Assembly: GCF_005871165.1 (NCBI RefSeq)
Contig: NZ_SWKP01000003.1
Location: 372,001 to 436,000, forward strand
DNA length: 64,000 nucleotides
Reading direction: 5' to 3'
Source of the DNA: Maricaulis alexandrii
GTDB lineage: Bacteria; Pseudomonadota; Alphaproteobacteria; Caulobacterales; Maricaulaceae
Shown here: piece after piece, positions 9,794 through 19,584 of the stretch
Numbering within the stretch: position 1 is the stretch's first letter
How the letters are laid out: every line of letters begins with the position of its first letter
Notes under the pieces: model-generated
What the model was told of the DNA's origin: nothing
What the model saw: only the letters and a program-made list of their open reading frames with translations
The model's database searches: none
Translations under genes and position numbers: made by a program

Positions 9794-12172
9794 TTAGAAC
9801 CCTGTTCTTGTACTGAACCGGAAGAACTCGGCACGGTCATAGTCTTCGCGGATGAAAGCTTCCGCAAAGTCGAACCGCACCGGTCCGAACGGTGAATCCC
9901 AGAACACGCTCAGGCCGGCAGACGCGCGAAGCGCCATGTCGTCAACCGTGAACGCCGTTCCGGCAGCGCCCTCTGCGATCTGGTCAGAGGAGTCGAGCAG
10001 CCCGAGGGTGCCGAACTCCGTGAACAGACTGGCCCGTACGCCGTATTGCTCCGGCAGGCCGAGCGGGAAGGACACTTCGAACGCCCCGATCGCGTACAGG
10101 CGGCCACCCAGGGCATCACCCCGGACCAGTTCGCCTGTCGTCGCATCCCGGGAAACAATGCGGGGACCGATACCAGCCACCTCAAAGCCCCGGAAAGAGT
10201 TCCCCCCCTTGAAGAAGCGGTCATTGATGCGGACGGTGTCGCCGCCCCAAGGCATCGTGAAACCACTATTCATGGAGAAGCTGGCCACAACGTCATTGCC
10301 GAAAATGCTCGGCAAGACAGGCCGGTAGATGCTGCCCTCGATTTCCGAGCGCATATAGCGGACATCACCCCCGATACCGGCAAAGCCCTGCGAGAATTGC
10401 AGGCGATAGCCATTGCTCGGCTCGATCGGGTCATTCAGACGCGACCAGTTGAGCGTATAGGTGATGACCGAGGTATTCCGGTTGCCCGCCTGGTTCAGCA
10501 GTGCCGAGGAGGCGGAGGAGTACACCAGGACATTGTCGGTCCGGTAGGTGTAGCCCAGCTGGAGATTGGTGGACGCCGTCACCGGGAAGCCCAGGCGCAG
10601 CGAAGCACCGGTCGACTCGGTCTGGAAGGAGGCTTCCGACAGGAAGTCCGAATTCACCCGGAAGAGGTCGAAGCCGGCCGCCAGATTGCGGTCCATGAAG
10701 CGCGGTTCGGTGAAACGGATATCGATCGATTCCCGGTTGGAACTGGCCGAGATCCGGAAGCGCAGGAACTGGCCCCGGCCGCGCAGATTGCGTTCGGAGA
10801 TCGACAGGTCGACCAGGAAGGCATCCGTGGACGAGAAACCGGCACCGAAGGCCAGCTCGCCGGTCGGCTGCTCGGTCACCTGCACATTGACACGGGCCCG
10901 GTCCGGCGCGGAGCCTGGCGTTTCGGCAATCTCGACTTCCTCGAAGAAGCCGAGGCGGCGGATATTGTTGCGCGAGCGGTCGATCAGGACCTGGTTGAAG
11001 GCGTCGCCTTCCACAATGTCCAGCTCACGACGGATGACCCGGTCCAGCGTCCGCGTATTGCCGGCAATGTCGATGCGCTCGATATAGACGCGCGGGCCTT
11101 CATCGATGACGAATTCGATGTCCACGGTCCGGTCTTCCCGGTTCCGCGTGGTACGCGGGCTGATATTGACGAAGGCATAGCCGGAGGCGCCCGCCGCAAA
11201 GGTCAGCGTATCGATCCCGTCCTCGATCATCTGGCCCTGATAGAGATCGCCCTCCTGCATCGGCAGGATCCGCGCGAGATACTCTTCATTCAGGTCCGGA
11301 ATCTCGGTGGACACCGACACATCGCCGAAATTGAAGACCTCGCCCTCATCCACGGTCAACGTGATGTAGAAGCTTTCCTGGTCGGGCGTTAGCTCGGCCA
11401 CGGCGGACAGAACCCGGAAGTTGGCATAGCCCTGGTTCATGTAGAACTGGCGCAGCAATTCCTGGTCATATTCCAGACGGTCCGGGTCGTAATTGTCGTT
11501 CGACGAGAAGAAGCGCCACCAGCGCGACTCACGCGTCACCAGCTCTCGGCGCAGGCGACGGTCGGAGAAACTGTCATTGCCGATGAAGTTGATCCGGCGA
11601 ACGCCGGTCACCGGACCTTCGGAAATCTCGAAGATGAGATCGACACGGTTTTGCGGCTGTTCGACAATCTGCGGCGTCACGGTCGCGGCGAAACGGCCGG
11701 ACCGGCGATAGACCTCGATAATACGCTGTACATCGGACTGAACCCGGTGACGCGTGAAGATGGCGCGCGGCTGGGCTTCGATCTCGTCGGTGATCTTTTC
11801 ATCATCGATGGCGTTATTGCCCTCGAGAATCACCCGGTTGATGATCGGGTTTTCCTGCACCCGGACCACCACGATCTGGCCACGATCCTCGAATTGAACG
11901 TCTGAGAACAGCCCGGTCGCGATCAGGGTCTGGATCGACAGGTTAACCAGGCGGGTATCGTAAACCTGGCCTGGCTGGATCAGCAGATAGGACAGAACCG
12001 TATCGGCTTCGACCCGCTGATTGCCTTCCACCAGGATCTGGCGAATGACCTGCGGTCCTTCCACCTGGGTCTGGGCGGCTGCATTCGGAGCACCCGTTTG
12101 CTGGGCCGACGCTAAGGTCGACAGACTCACAGTCATCAGGGCTGCGAAGAGCACACGCAGAACACTTGCCAT
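9794..12172 (-). CDS. bamA: Outer membrane protein assembly factor BamA
   Basis: Central Omp85 subunit of the BAM complex, which inserts beta-barrel proteins into the outer membrane. The 792-residue protein has a signal peptide ending in LASAQQ. Five POTRA domains follow (about residues 35-430, starting at VIRQILVEGNQRVEADTVLSY), then a 16-strand barrel that ends in a terminal Phe (FRFSTRTGF), the usual beta-signal. The conserved barrel segment FFKGGNSFRGFEVAGIGPR is present. It lies between rseP and ompH, its standard place. Confidence 0.97.
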   Translation of the reverse strand: MASVLRVLFAALMTVSLSTLASAQQTGAPNAAAQTQVEGPQVIRQILVEGNQRVEADTVLSYLLIQPGQVYDTRLVNLSIQTLIATGLFSDVQFEDRGQIVVVRVQENPIINRVILEGNNAIDDEKITDEIEAQPRAIFTRHRVQSDVQRIIEVYRRSGRFAATVTPQIVEQPQNRVDLIFEISEGPVTGVRRINFIGNDSFSDRRLRRELVTRESRWWRFFSSNDNYDPDRLEYDQELLRQFYMNQGYANFRVLSAVAELTPDQESFYITLTVDEGEVFNFGDVSVSTEIPDLNEEYLARILPMQEGDLYQGQMIEDGIDTLTFAAGASGYAFVNISPRTTRNREDRTVDIEFVIDEGPRVYIERIDIAGNTRTLDRVIRRELDIVEGDAFNQVLIDRSRNNIRRLGFFEEVEIAETPGSAPDRARVNVQVTEQPTGELAFGAGFSSTDAFLVDLSISERNLRGRGQFLRFRISASSNRESIDIRFTEPRFMDRNLAAGFDLFRVNSDFLSEASFQTESTGASLRLGFPVTASTNLQLGYTYRTDNVLVYSSASSALLNQAGNRNTSVITYTLNWSRLNDPIEPSNGYRLQFSQGFAGIGGDVRYMRSEIEGSIYRPVLPSIFGNDVVASFSMNSGFTMPWGGDTVRINDRFFKGGNSFRGFEVAGIGPRIVSRDATTGELVRGDALGGRLYAIGAFEVSFPLGLPEQYGVRASLFTEFGTLGLLDSSDQIAEGAAGTAFTVDDMALRASAGLSVFWDSPFGPVRFDFAEAFIREDYDRAEFFRFSTRTGF

Positions 12173-12198
12173 GGAAGATCGCCGCTTGCTGGGCCCGG

Positions 12199-13377
12199 TC
12201 AGAAAATCTGCCCGAGCAAATAATTCAGGTCATTCCAGGTGGCTACAAGCATCATACCGAGCACAAGTGCAAGCCCTACCCGGAAACCGAGAGCTTGCGC
12301 CTTCATGCTCAGCGGACGCCGAGCCACCGCTTCATAGGCGTAATACACCAGATGCCCGCCGTCGAGGATGGGTATCGGTAGAAGATTCACCAAACCCAGT
12401 CCGACAGACAGGAAACCGGCGAGGTTAATCAGGTTTATCAGCAACAATAGCGTGCTTTCACCGGCATTGTTGCCAGCTTCCACACTGGAAACAGCTGTTT
12501 GACCGGCAGCCGTTGCGATTCCCACCGGACCGTTGAGCAATTCCGGCGAGACACGCCCCGTGATCACCCGGATGACATAGCGCGATGTCATCGACACCGC
12601 CGACCAGGTCCGGTCAATACCGTGGCCGATCGCCGTGATCGGGTTGTAGCTGTCGCGCAGCGGCGGCGTGGAGAGCGAGCCCAGCCCGATACGCCCGAGC
12701 GTGCGGGTCCCGCCAAACTGGTCTTCGACCTCCGTCGGCGCCGGCGCGGCCCGCAGCGTCATTTCGCGCTCGCCACGCTGCACCGTGAAGGTCAGCATCT
12801 CACCCGGACGCCACACGACTTCCGTGATGATGTCCTGGAAGGCATCAATCCGGTTGTTGTTGATGGCAAGGACCCGGTCGCCTTCCTGGAAACCGGCTTC
12901 GGCGGCCGGGCTGCCTTCTGCCACCGCGCCGATGATCGGCGGCTGGTAGGGCTGGCCGCCCAAGGTCAGGGCAATGCCGGCAAAAATGGCGATGGCGAGG
13001 ATGAAGTTCGCGATCGGGCCTGCCGCGGTCACGAAAGCGCGCTGCCAGATCGGCTTGAAATGATAGCAGCGCTCCGCATCGGGCCCCATGCGCCGGCGCA
13101 TTTCCTCGAGCTTCTCGGCATCCGGCTCACTGGCCGCGCCGGCATCGCCGAGGAATTTCACATAGCCACCCAAGGGAAAGGCCGCGATGCGCCACACCGT
13201 CCCGCGCTTGTCCCGCCATGAGGCAATCGTCGGCCCGAATCCCATCGAGAAGGCTTCAGCGTGAACGCCGCACAGGCGACCGGCCCAGTAATGCCCCAGC
13301 TCGTGAATGACCACGACGATCGAGATCAGGAACACGAAGGAGAAAATGGTGAGAAATCCGGTGCCGATCAGGCTCAT
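12199..13377 (-). CDS. rseP: RseP site-2 zinc metalloprotease (M50)
   Basis: Intramembrane protease that cuts membrane-anchored regulators such as anti-sigma factors. The 392-residue protein has the zinc motif HELGH (residues 25-29) in the first membrane helix, a periplasmic PDZ domain (around EGSPAAEAGFQEGDRVLAIN), and the second conserved site NLLPIPILDGGH near the C-terminus. One PDZ domain is evident by eye. It overlaps dxr by 4 bases and lies 26 bases upstream of bamA. Confidence 0.95.
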   Translation of the reverse strand: MSLIGTGFLTIFSFVFLISIVVVIHELGHYWAGRLCGVHAEAFSMGFGPTIASWRDKRGTVWRIAAFPLGGYVKFLGDAGAASEPDAEKLEEMRRRMGPDAERCYHFKPIWQRAFVTAAGPIANFILAIAIFAGIALTLGGQPYQPPIIGAVAEGSPAAEAGFQEGDRVLAINNNRIDAFQDIITEVVWRPGEMLTFTVQRGEREMTLRAAPAPTEVEDQFGGTRTLGRIGLGSLSTPPLRDSYNPITAIGHGIDRTWSAVSMTSRYVIRVITGRVSPELLNGPVGIATAAGQTAVSSVEAGNNAGESTLLLLINLINLAGFLSVGLGLVNLLPIPILDGGHLVYYAYEAVARRPLSMKAQALGFRVGLALVLGMMLVATWNDLNYLLGQIF

Positions 13378-14585
13378 GAGGAGGTGGTCCGTGATTGTGG
13401 GTCGCTGATGCGGTCAGCTATCAAGTCGCGTGCCAGCTGACGGGCCCGCGCATCGATCGCATACACATCATCAAAGGCCGACAATGAACGGGGCATGTCT
13501 GCATCCCCGTGACTGCGGGAAAGAACCTCCTCAACGCATGCGGCGATGTCAAGGAAGCGGATGCGGTCTGCGAGGAAGCTCTCGACGGCGATTTCATTGG
13601 CTGCATTGAGCACGGCCGGCGCGATCCCGCCCGCCTTGATCGCCTCCCGCGCCAGCCGGATCGCCGGGAAACGTTCGAGATCCGGGGCCTCGAAATCCAG
13701 CCGGGCGATCTCGGCGAGACGCAGGCGCTCCACCGGCGCCGCCATGCGCTCCGGCCAGGCCAGCGCCGAGGCGATCGGCGTCCGCATGTCCGGGGAACCC
13801 AACTGGGCCAGGAGACTCCCGTCCGCATACTCCACCATGCCGTGCACGATGGATTGGGGATGGACGACCACGTCCACCTGTTCCGGGGGCAGATCGAACA
13901 ACCAGCAGGCTTCAATGATCTCGAGGCCTTTATTCATCATCGACGCGCTGTCGATCGTAATCTTGGCGCCCATGTCCCAGGTTGGATGCGCCAGGGCATC
14001 GGCCCGGCTCGCCTGCATCATCCGTTCGCGTGACCAGGTCCGGAACGGACCACCCGAAGCGGTCAGGGTGATCGATCGGATCGCCGAACGCTGAGCGCCA
14101 TCAAAAACCTGAAAGACCGCATTGTGCTCACTGTCGACCGGCAGGAGCGTGGCCCCGCAGCGGGCCGCCTCGGTCATGAACAGACTGCCGGCACAGACCA
14201 GGCATTCCTTGTTGGCGAAGGCGAGCGCCCGCCCCTGCTGAAGCGCCGCCAGCGTGGGGCGCAGCCCTGCGGCCCCGACAATGGCCGCCATGGTCCAGTC
14301 CGCGGGCATGGCCGCCGCCTCGACGACAGCCGGCTCACCGATCCCGATCGTGATTTCCGGATGATCGCTCAGGGCCTGCTTCAGCGCGATCCCCGCTTGC
14401 GGATCGGCAATAGCGACGTGCGCTGCCTTGTGGCGCACCGCCTGGCGCGCCAATTCCTCCGCATTCGACCGCGCGGTCAGTGCCACCACTTCATAGGTGC
14501 CTGGCTCGGCACGGCCGATCAGGTCCAGCGTGGCCAGCCCGACCGATCCGGTGGCGCCCAGAATTGATACGCGTCGCGGTGTCAT
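13374..14585 (-). CDS. dxr: 1-deoxy-D-xylulose-5-phosphate reductoisomerase
   Basis: Second step of the MEP isoprenoid pathway, making MEP from DXP with NADPH. This feeds UppS and hence undecaprenyl carriers. The 403-residue protein starts with the dinucleotide-binding VSILGATGSVGLATLDL, then has LLPVDSEHNAVFQ with metal ligands and the flexible-loop region ASGGPFRTWS, followed by KITIDSASMMNKGLE. It overlaps cdsA and rseP by 4 bases each. Confidence 0.97.
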   Translation of the reverse strand: MTPRRVSILGATGSVGLATLDLIGRAEPGTYEVVALTARSNAEELARQAVRHKAAHVAIADPQAGIALKQALSDHPEITIGIGEPAVVEAAAMPADWTMAAIVGAAGLRPTLAALQQGRALAFANKECLVCAGSLFMTEAARCGATLLPVDSEHNAVFQVFDGAQRSAIRSITLTASGGPFRTWSRERMMQASRADALAHPTWDMGAKITIDSASMMNKGLEIIEACWLFDLPPEQVDVVVHPQSIVHGMVEYADGSLLAQLGSPDMRTPIASALAWPERMAAPVERLRLAEIARLDFEAPDLERFPAIRLAREAIKAGGIAPAVLNAANEIAVESFLADRIRFLDIAACVEEVLSRSHGDADMPRSLSAFDDVYAIDARARQLARDLIADRISDPQSRTTSS

Positions 14586-15400
14586 GCCGCCTCTCCCCAG
14601 CCCAGGGGCAGGATATTCTGGAACAGCGCGGCCGCAATGACGGCGAGCATGAGCGCGTCCACCCGGTCCAGAACACCGCCATGCCCCGGTATCAGCGTGC
14701 CCGTGTCCTTCACTTTGAAACTGCGCTTGAACAGTGACATGGCCAGATCACCCAGGACCGAGGCGATCGCCACGACCGAAGCGAAGACGGCGACCCTCGG
14801 CAGGTCGAGCTCGAACACCACACCGATCCCCGTACCAGCGCCCACTCCGGCCAGAAGGCCGGCGAGAAAACCGGACCAGGTCTTGTTGGGGCTGGCCTGG
14901 GGAATGAGTTTCGGACCGCCCAGCCAGGTTCCGACCAGATAGGCCAGACTGTCAGCCGCCCAGACGATGGCGAACAACAGGACCACCGAGGCCAGGCCAT
15001 GATCCGCACCGGCCCGCATGGCCGCCAGCAAGCCCGAAGACAACGCGATATAGAGCACGCCGATGACTTCGATCGACCAGCCCCGCCGAATGCGCTCCAC
15101 GCCGATGGCGAGCGTGCCGGCCGCGCCCCAGAACACCGCATCCTGCAAACTGGTCTGGCCGGCCAGAAGGACGGCACCGGACGCCGTGGCGCAGGCAATG
15201 GCATAGGCCACGGGCGGCGCCTTGGAATCCGACATCTGGATCCACTCCCACGCCATCGCGGCCGCAAAGGCCGCCACCCAGGCCGTGAAAAAAATGTCCC
15301 CGAGCCAGAGGAGCAGAACAGCCAGCGGTCCCAGGATGACGGCCGAGATCAATCGCCGCTGGAAAGCAGGATCACGCCGCCCCGGCATCCAGCCCCCCAT
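14582..15400 (-). CDS. cdsA: Phosphatidate cytidylyltransferase
   Basis: Makes CDP-diacylglycerol from phosphatidate and CTP, the precursor of all phospholipids; an integral membrane protein. The family signature KVKDTGTLIPGHGGVLDRVDA lies near the C-terminus and several membrane helices precede it. The start is uncertain. An ATG at 15400 and one at 15388 (behind a GGGGG stretch) are both plausible, and a more distant one at 15451 would overlap uppS by 80 bases. Whichever is right, the gene overlaps the 3' end of uppS. Confidence 0.93.
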   Translation of the reverse strand: MGGWMPGRRDPAFQRRLISAVILGPLAVLLLWLGDIFFTAWVAAFAAAMAWEWIQMSDSKAPPVAYAIACATASGAVLLAGQTSLQDAVFWGAAGTLAIGVERIRRGWSIEVIGVLYIALSSGLLAAMRAGADHGLASVVLLFAIVWAADSLAYLVGTWLGGPKLIPQASPNKTWSGFLAGLLAGVGAGTGIGVVFELDLPRVAVFASVVAIASVLGDLAMSLFKRSFKVKDTGTLIPGHGGVLDRVDALMLAVIAAALFQNILPLGWGEAA

Positions 15401-16109
15401 AACGGCGGCTCCGCGTCTTGTAGGCGTCAATCGCGTCAGCGAGCTGATCAATCGTGAAGTCCGGCCATAGCGTGTCCACGAACATCAGCTCGGCATAGGC
15501 CGCCTGCCAGAGCAGGAAATTGGAAATGCGCTGTTCGCCACTGGTCCGGATCATCAGGTCCACATCCGGGGATTCAGCTGTATCGAGCCAAGTGCCAAAC
15601 GCGCCCTCGTCCAAGCGGGCCGGATCCAGCTCGCCCTTCTGTGCTGCTTCCGCGATCGCCCGGCTGGCCCGGACGATCTCGTCCCGGCCACCGTAATTGA
15701 AGGCGATATTGAGGTGAAACGCCGTATTGTCCGCCGTCCGCGCCTCGGCGCGCCGGATCATGTCGGACACATCCTCGCGCAAACCCTCCCGGCTGCCCAG
15801 AATGCGGATTTTCACACCGCGACGGGCCAGACCGTCCAGGTCGGCCGCGATATAGTGCTTCATGAGTTCGAACAGCGCGCCGATCTCATCCGCCGGACGG
15901 CGCCAGTTCTCTGTCGAAAAAGAGAACAGCGTCAGGTGTTTGACGCCCAGATCGCCGGTGCCTTCGACGATCCTGCGAACCGTCTCCACACCCTTGCGGT
16001 GGCCGAAAGCCCGCGGCTGGCCACGCCGACGCGCCCAGCGCCCATTGCCATCCATGATGATGGCAATATGGGCCGGGGCCGGCCGGTCAGCGGAGACGTC
16101 ATCACTCAT
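15372..16109 (-). CDS. uppS: Undecaprenyl diphosphate synthase
   Basis: cis-Prenyltransferase that makes the C55 carrier for peptidoglycan and O-antigen from FPP and IPP. The 245-residue length is normal. The active-site segment IIMDGNGRWARRRGQPRAFG (about residues 17-36) and the later conserved VDLMIRTSGEQRISNFLLWQ are intact. It lies 23 bases after frr and overlaps cdsA at its end. Confidence 0.97.
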   Translation of the reverse strand: MSDDVSADRPAPAHIAIIMDGNGRWARRRGQPRAFGHRKGVETVRRIVEGTGDLGVKHLTLFSFSTENWRRPADEIGALFELMKHYIAADLDGLARRGVKIRILGSREGLREDVSDMIRRAEARTADNTAFHLNIAFNYGGRDEIVRASRAIAEAAQKGELDPARLDEGAFGTWLDTAESPDVDLMIRTSGEQRISNFLLWQAAYAELMFVDTLWPDFTIDQLADAIDAYKTRSRRYGGLDAGAA

Positions 16110-16132
16110 GGTTTCGCTCCGCTGGAGGGTGA

Positions 16133-16699
16133 TCAGACCTGCATGATCTCTTCTTGCTTGGCCTTCAGGCTTTCATCAATGCGCTTGATGGCATCGTCCG
16201 TCAGCTTCTGGACGTCGTCGGAGAAGGCCTTCAGTTCGTCCTCGGAGAGGTCGCCGGCCTTTTCCATCTTCTTCAGCGCATCCATGCCGTCACGGCGCAC
16301 ATTGCGCACGGCCACACGGGCATGTTCGGCATAATTGCCAGCCAGTTTCGCGATTTCCGCACGACGCTCCTCATTGAGCGGCGGGATCGGAATGCGCAGC
16401 AACTGGCCTTCGACAACCGGATTCAGGCCGAGGCCGGAATTGCGGATGGCCTTGTCGGCGGCGGGAACCATGGTCTTGTCCCAGATCTGCACCGAGATCA
16501 TGCGCGGTTCCGGCACCGACACCGTGCCGACCTGGTTAATCGGGGTCAGCGAGCCATAGGCATCAATCTTGATCGGATCGAGCAGGCTGGCCGACGCACG
16601 GCCGGTCCGCAGACCGCCGAATTCCTTGCGCAGCGCCTCGATAGCCCCGTCCATGCGGCGCTTGAGGTCGGCTTCGTCGTAATCAATCTCGTCACTCAT
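16133..16699 (-). CDS. frr: Ribosome recycling factor
   Basis: Splits post-termination ribosomes together with EF-G. The 188-residue protein has the three-helix bundle plus small beta domain expected for [24 protein letters not shown] near residue 30 and LTEERR-like [20 protein letters not shown] near residue 110. It is 15 bases downstream of pyrH and part of the rpsB-tsf-pyrH-frr run found in most bacteria. Confidence 0.97.
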   Translation of the reverse strand: MSDEIDYDEADLKRRMDGAIEALRKEFGGLRTGRASASLLDPIKIDAYGSLTPINQVGTVSVPEPRMISVQIWDKTMVPAADKAIRNSGLGLNPVVEGQLLRIPIPPLNEERRAEIAKLAGNYAEHARVAVRNVRRDGMDALKKMEKAGDLSEDELKAFSDDVQKLTDDAIKRIDESLKAKQEEIMQV

Positions 16700-16714
16700 G
16701 GCTTGTCTTTCCTG

Positions 16715-17497
16715 TTATTCGCCAGTGGACGCGCGGTCTTTCGGCTTCCCGATCATGGTGCAAACACCCTCCCCGGCGAGCACCCGGGCCAGACCGCCCT
16801 TGTCATGAATATTGAACACCACGATGGGTATCGCATTTTCGCGCATCAGCGTCACCGCCGAGGCATCCATCACCCGCAAATCACGTGTGAGAACATCCAG
16901 ATAGTCGAGCTGCTCATAGCGCTCGGCGTCCGGATGGGTCCGCGGGTCATCGGAATAGACACCGTCCACCTGGGTGCCCTTCAGCAAGGCATCGCAGCCC
17001 ATCTCGGCAGCGCGCAGGGCGGCCGCCGTATCGGTCGTGAAGAAGGGATTGCCGGTACCGGCGGCGAAGATCACCACCCGGCCCTTTTCCATGTGCCGCG
17101 TGGCACGCCGGCGGATATAGGGCTCGCACACCGTGGTCATGGGGATGGCGGACTGGACGCGCGTCTGGACGCCGATGCGTTCCAGAGCGGTCTGCATGGC
17201 CAGAGCATTCATGACCGTGGCCAGCATGCCCATATAGTCGGCGGCGGCCCGGTCCATGCCCTTGGCAGCGCCGGACAGGCCCCGGAAGATATTCCCGCCC
17301 CCGATCACAAGGCACATTTCCGTGCCGGCCTGGACGGCCTGGGCCACCTCGCCGGCGATACGGTTCGCCGTCTCGAGGTCGATGCCATAGCTCTGATTGC
17401 CCATCAGGGCCTCACCAGAGACCTTGAGCAGAACCCGCCGGAATTGCGGCGGGTTCGACTGGCCGTTTTCAGGCCCGGATGAAGATGAATCGGTCAC
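16715..17497 (-). CDS. pyrH: UMP kinase
   Basis: Phosphorylates UMP to UDP in pyrimidine nucleotide synthesis; an amino-acid-kinase-fold hexamer. [14 protein letters not shown] near the N-terminus and [19 protein letters not shown] mark the family. I chose the GTG at 17497 (VTDSSSSG, 260 residues). A TTG further up at 17545 would add residues overlapping the tsf-pyrH hairpin and looks unlikely. The roughly 20 residues before the core are longer than in many PyrH proteins. Confidence 0.95.
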   Translation of the reverse strand: MTDSSSSGPENGQSNPPQFRRVLLKVSGEALMGNQSYGIDLETANRIAGEVAQAVQAGTEMCLVIGGGNIFRGLSGAAKGMDRAAADYMGMLATVMNALAMQTALERIGVQTRVQSAIPMTTVCEPYIRRRATRHMEKGRVVIFAAGTGNPFFTTDTAAALRAAEMGCDALLKGTQVDGVYSDDPRTHPDAERYEQLDYLDVLTRDLRVMDASAVTLMRENAIPIVVFNIHDKGGLARVLAGEGVCTMIGKPKDRASTGE

Positions 17498-17517
17498 AGC
17501 GCTGCAGCATATACAAA

Positions 17518-17543
17518 GCGGCGGCGCATTAAAGCGCCGCCGC
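17518..17543. terminator. Perfect hairpin between tsf and pyrH (possible weak terminator or attenuator)
   Basis: A 10-bp perfect GC-only stem (GCGGCGGCGC / GCGCCGCCGC) around a 6-base loop. It starts 12 bases after the tsf stop and ends about 20 bases before the pyrH GTG. On the minus strand it is followed only by TTTGTAT, so termination is probably partial. It could lower expression of the downstream block relative to rpsB-tsf, or act as an mRNA processing or stability element. Confidence 0.55.
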
Positions 17544-17554
17544 AATGTTCAAGA

Positions 17555-18490
17555 TCAGGATTGGCCGGTCGCAGCAGCGACTTCGGCAGCAAAATCCTCT
17601 TCCTTCTTTTCCACGCCTTCGCCCAGCGCCATGCGGACAAAGCCGGAGATCTCGACCGGCGTGCCGAATTCCTTCGACGCGTCAGCCAGGACCTGCTCGA
17701 TCGTGCGGTCCGGGTCCATCACGAAAGCCTGCTTCAGCAGCACGACTTCCTCAAAGAACTTGCGCATACGGCCTTCGACCATCTTCTCGATGATCTGTTC
17801 CGGCTTGCCGGACTGACGGGCCTGGTCCGCAAAGACTTCGCGTTCCTTGTCGGCAATCGCGCTGTCGACACCGTCCACGTCCACGGACACGGCCACAGCC
17901 GGGGAACCGGCGGCGACGTGCATGGCCAGCTTGCGGCCCAGCTCGGCCAGCTTGCCGGCATCGGCTTCCGACTTCAGGCCGACCAGAACGCCGATGGCGC
18001 CCATATTGTCAGCCGCCGGGTTGTGCACATAGCTGGCCACGACGCCCGGCTCGGCCACGACAACGGCAGCACGGCGCAGGGCCATGTTCTCGCCGATCGT
18101 GGCGATCAGGTTGGTCAGCTTGTCATCAACGCTTTCACCGGAGGCGAGCTTGGCGGCCTTGAGACCGTCAACATTGCCGTCCGTGCCCACAGCCAGGGCA
18201 GCGATTTCCGTCACTGCAGCCTGGAACTTCTCGTTGCGGGCCACGAAGTCGGTTTCAGAGTTGACCTCGACAACGGCACCCTTGCCGCCATCGGTCGACA
18301 CGGCGACCAGGCCTTCAGCCGCAACGCGGTCGGCCTTCTTGGCAGCCTTGGACAGACCCTTCTTGCGCAGCCAGTCAACGGCGGCTTCAAAATCGCCATC
18401 CGTTTCGGCCAGGGCCTTCTTGCAGTCCATCATGCCTACGCCGGTCTTTTCGCGCAGTTCCTTCACGAGAGCAGCCGTAATCGCAGCCAT
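17555..18490 (-). CDS. tsf: Elongation factor Ts
   Basis: Nucleotide exchange factor for EF-Tu. The 311-residue protein has the N-terminal UBA-like domain ([20 protein letters not shown]) and the core motif [14 protein letters not shown]. It is the second gene after rpsB, 35 bases downstream, and shares its promoter. Confidence 0.97.
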   Translation of the reverse strand: MAAITAALVKELREKTGVGMMDCKKALAETDGDFEAAVDWLRKKGLSKAAKKADRVAAEGLVAVSTDGGKGAVVEVNSETDFVARNEKFQAAVTEIAALAVGTDGNVDGLKAAKLASGESVDDKLTNLIATIGENMALRRAAVVVAEPGVVASYVHNPAADNMGAIGVLVGLKSEADAGKLAELGRKLAMHVAAGSPAVAVSVDVDGVDSAIADKEREVFADQARQSGKPEQIIEKMVEGRMRKFFEEVVLLKQAFVMDPDRTIEQVLADASKEFGTPVEISGFVRMALGEGVEKKEEDFAAEVAAATGQS

Positions 18491-18525
18491 CGGTATCTCC
18501 TGGATTCTCGGTTCGAAATCGAAGC

Positions 18526-19359
18526 TTACGCTTCGGTCTTGTCAGATTCGGACGACGTTTCCGTGGCAGTCTCGGCGGCCGCTTCGGTTTCTTCCGCAGC
18601 CGTTTCCTCGACCAGGGTTTCCACCGGAGCTTCGCTTTCGCCCAGGTCCACGCCCATGGCCAGCTGGCTGTCCGCCATGCCGTCCAGGACGGCGTCGGCG
18701 ATCAGGTCGCAGTACAGGGCGATCGCGCGGGAGGCGTCGTCATTGCCCGGGATCGGGAAGTCGATCGGGTCCGGATCGCAATTCGTGTCGACCACGGCGA
18801 TGACCGGAATGCCCAGCTTCTTGGCTTCCTGGATGGCGATGCCTTCCTTGTTCGTGTCGATCACGAACATCAGGTCCGGCGTGCCGCCCATGTCCTTGAT
18901 ACCGCCCAGCGAACGGTCGAGCTTTTCGCGCTCGCGGGTCAGCATGAGCTGTTCTTTCTTGGTCAGACCGGCCAGGCCGTTCTCACCTTCGAACATGGTT
19001 TCCAGCTCGCGCAGACGGGCGATGGAGTTGGAGATGGTGCGCCAGTTGGTCAGCGTACCACCCAGCCAGCGCTGGTTCATGTAGTATTGGGCGCAGCGCG
19101 ATGCGGCGGTGGACAGCGGGTCCTGGGCCTGGCGCTTGGTGCCGACGAAGAGGACGCGGCCGCCCTTGGCAGCGGTTTCGCGGACTTTCACCAGGGCCTG
19201 GTGCAGCAGCGGGACCGTCTGGGACAGGTCGATAATGTGGATATTGGAGCGCTCACCAAAGATGAAATCCTTCATCTTCGGGTTCCAGCGGTGAGTCTGG
19301 TGGCCGAAATGGCAGCCGGCTTCGAGCAGCTGGCGCATGCTAAATTCAGGGAGAGCCAT
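18526..19359 (-). CDS. rpsB: 30S ribosomal protein S2
   Basis: Small-subunit ribosomal protein. The core begins [22 protein letters not shown], as in all bacterial S2, and includes FVGTKRQAQ and [14 protein letters not shown]. At 277 residues it carries an alphaproteobacterial-style C-terminal tail rich in Glu, Thr, Ser and Ala (about residues 240-277) with no obvious fold. First gene of the long block; a good promoter lies about 110 bases upstream. Confidence 0.97.
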   Translation of the reverse strand: MALPEFSMRQLLEAGCHFGHQTHRWNPKMKDFIFGERSNIHIIDLSQTVPLLHQALVKVRETAAKGGRVLFVGTKRQAQDPLSTAASRCAQYYMNQRWLGGTLTNWRTISNSIARLRELETMFEGENGLAGLTKKEQLMLTREREKLDRSLGGIKDMGGTPDLMFVIDTNKEGIAIQEAKKLGIPVIAVVDTNCDPDPIDFPIPGNDDASRAIALYCDLIADAVLDGMADSQLAMGVDLGESEAPVETLVEETAAEETEAAAETATETSSESDKTEA

Positions 19360-19397
19360 CGATTTTCCTTTTCCGGTTGGCCTCCACGGAGCGGAGC

Positions 19398-19414
19398 CGC
19401 CTGACCTTCAGGCG
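19398..19414 (-). promoter_or_regulatory. Hairpin in the rpsB 5' leader
   Basis: A perfect 7-bp stem (CGCCTGA / TCAGGCG) with a 3-base loop, 39-55 bases upstream of the rpsB start and inside the predicted leader. S2 operons often have leaders controlled by S2 itself. Whether this hairpin plays that role here is inference from position only. Confidence 0.35.
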
Positions 19415-19469
19415 ACACCGGAGCGTCTGGTGGATAACCGGACGTAGCCCCGTGTGCGTGATGGGGCGG

Positions 19470-19499
19470 CTTATAGGCTCAGGAGAGCGGGTTTGGCAA
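19470..19499 (-). promoter_or_regulatory. Sigma70-like promoter of rpsB-tsf
   Basis: On the minus strand, TTGCCA (-35, 5 of 6 matches to consensus), an 18-base spacer and TATAAG (-10, 5 of 6). The predicted start site is near 19462, giving a leader of about 100 bases before the rpsB ATG. This is one of the best promoter matches I see in the window and fits a highly expressed operon. Confidence 0.65.
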
Positions 19500-19584
19500 G
19501 TCGTGGGAAGCGGCCCGAATGCAGTGCTGGCATGCGAATGCGGGCGGCTATCCTCGGGACAGTGTCCGCAGCGTCCGCCCGCGC

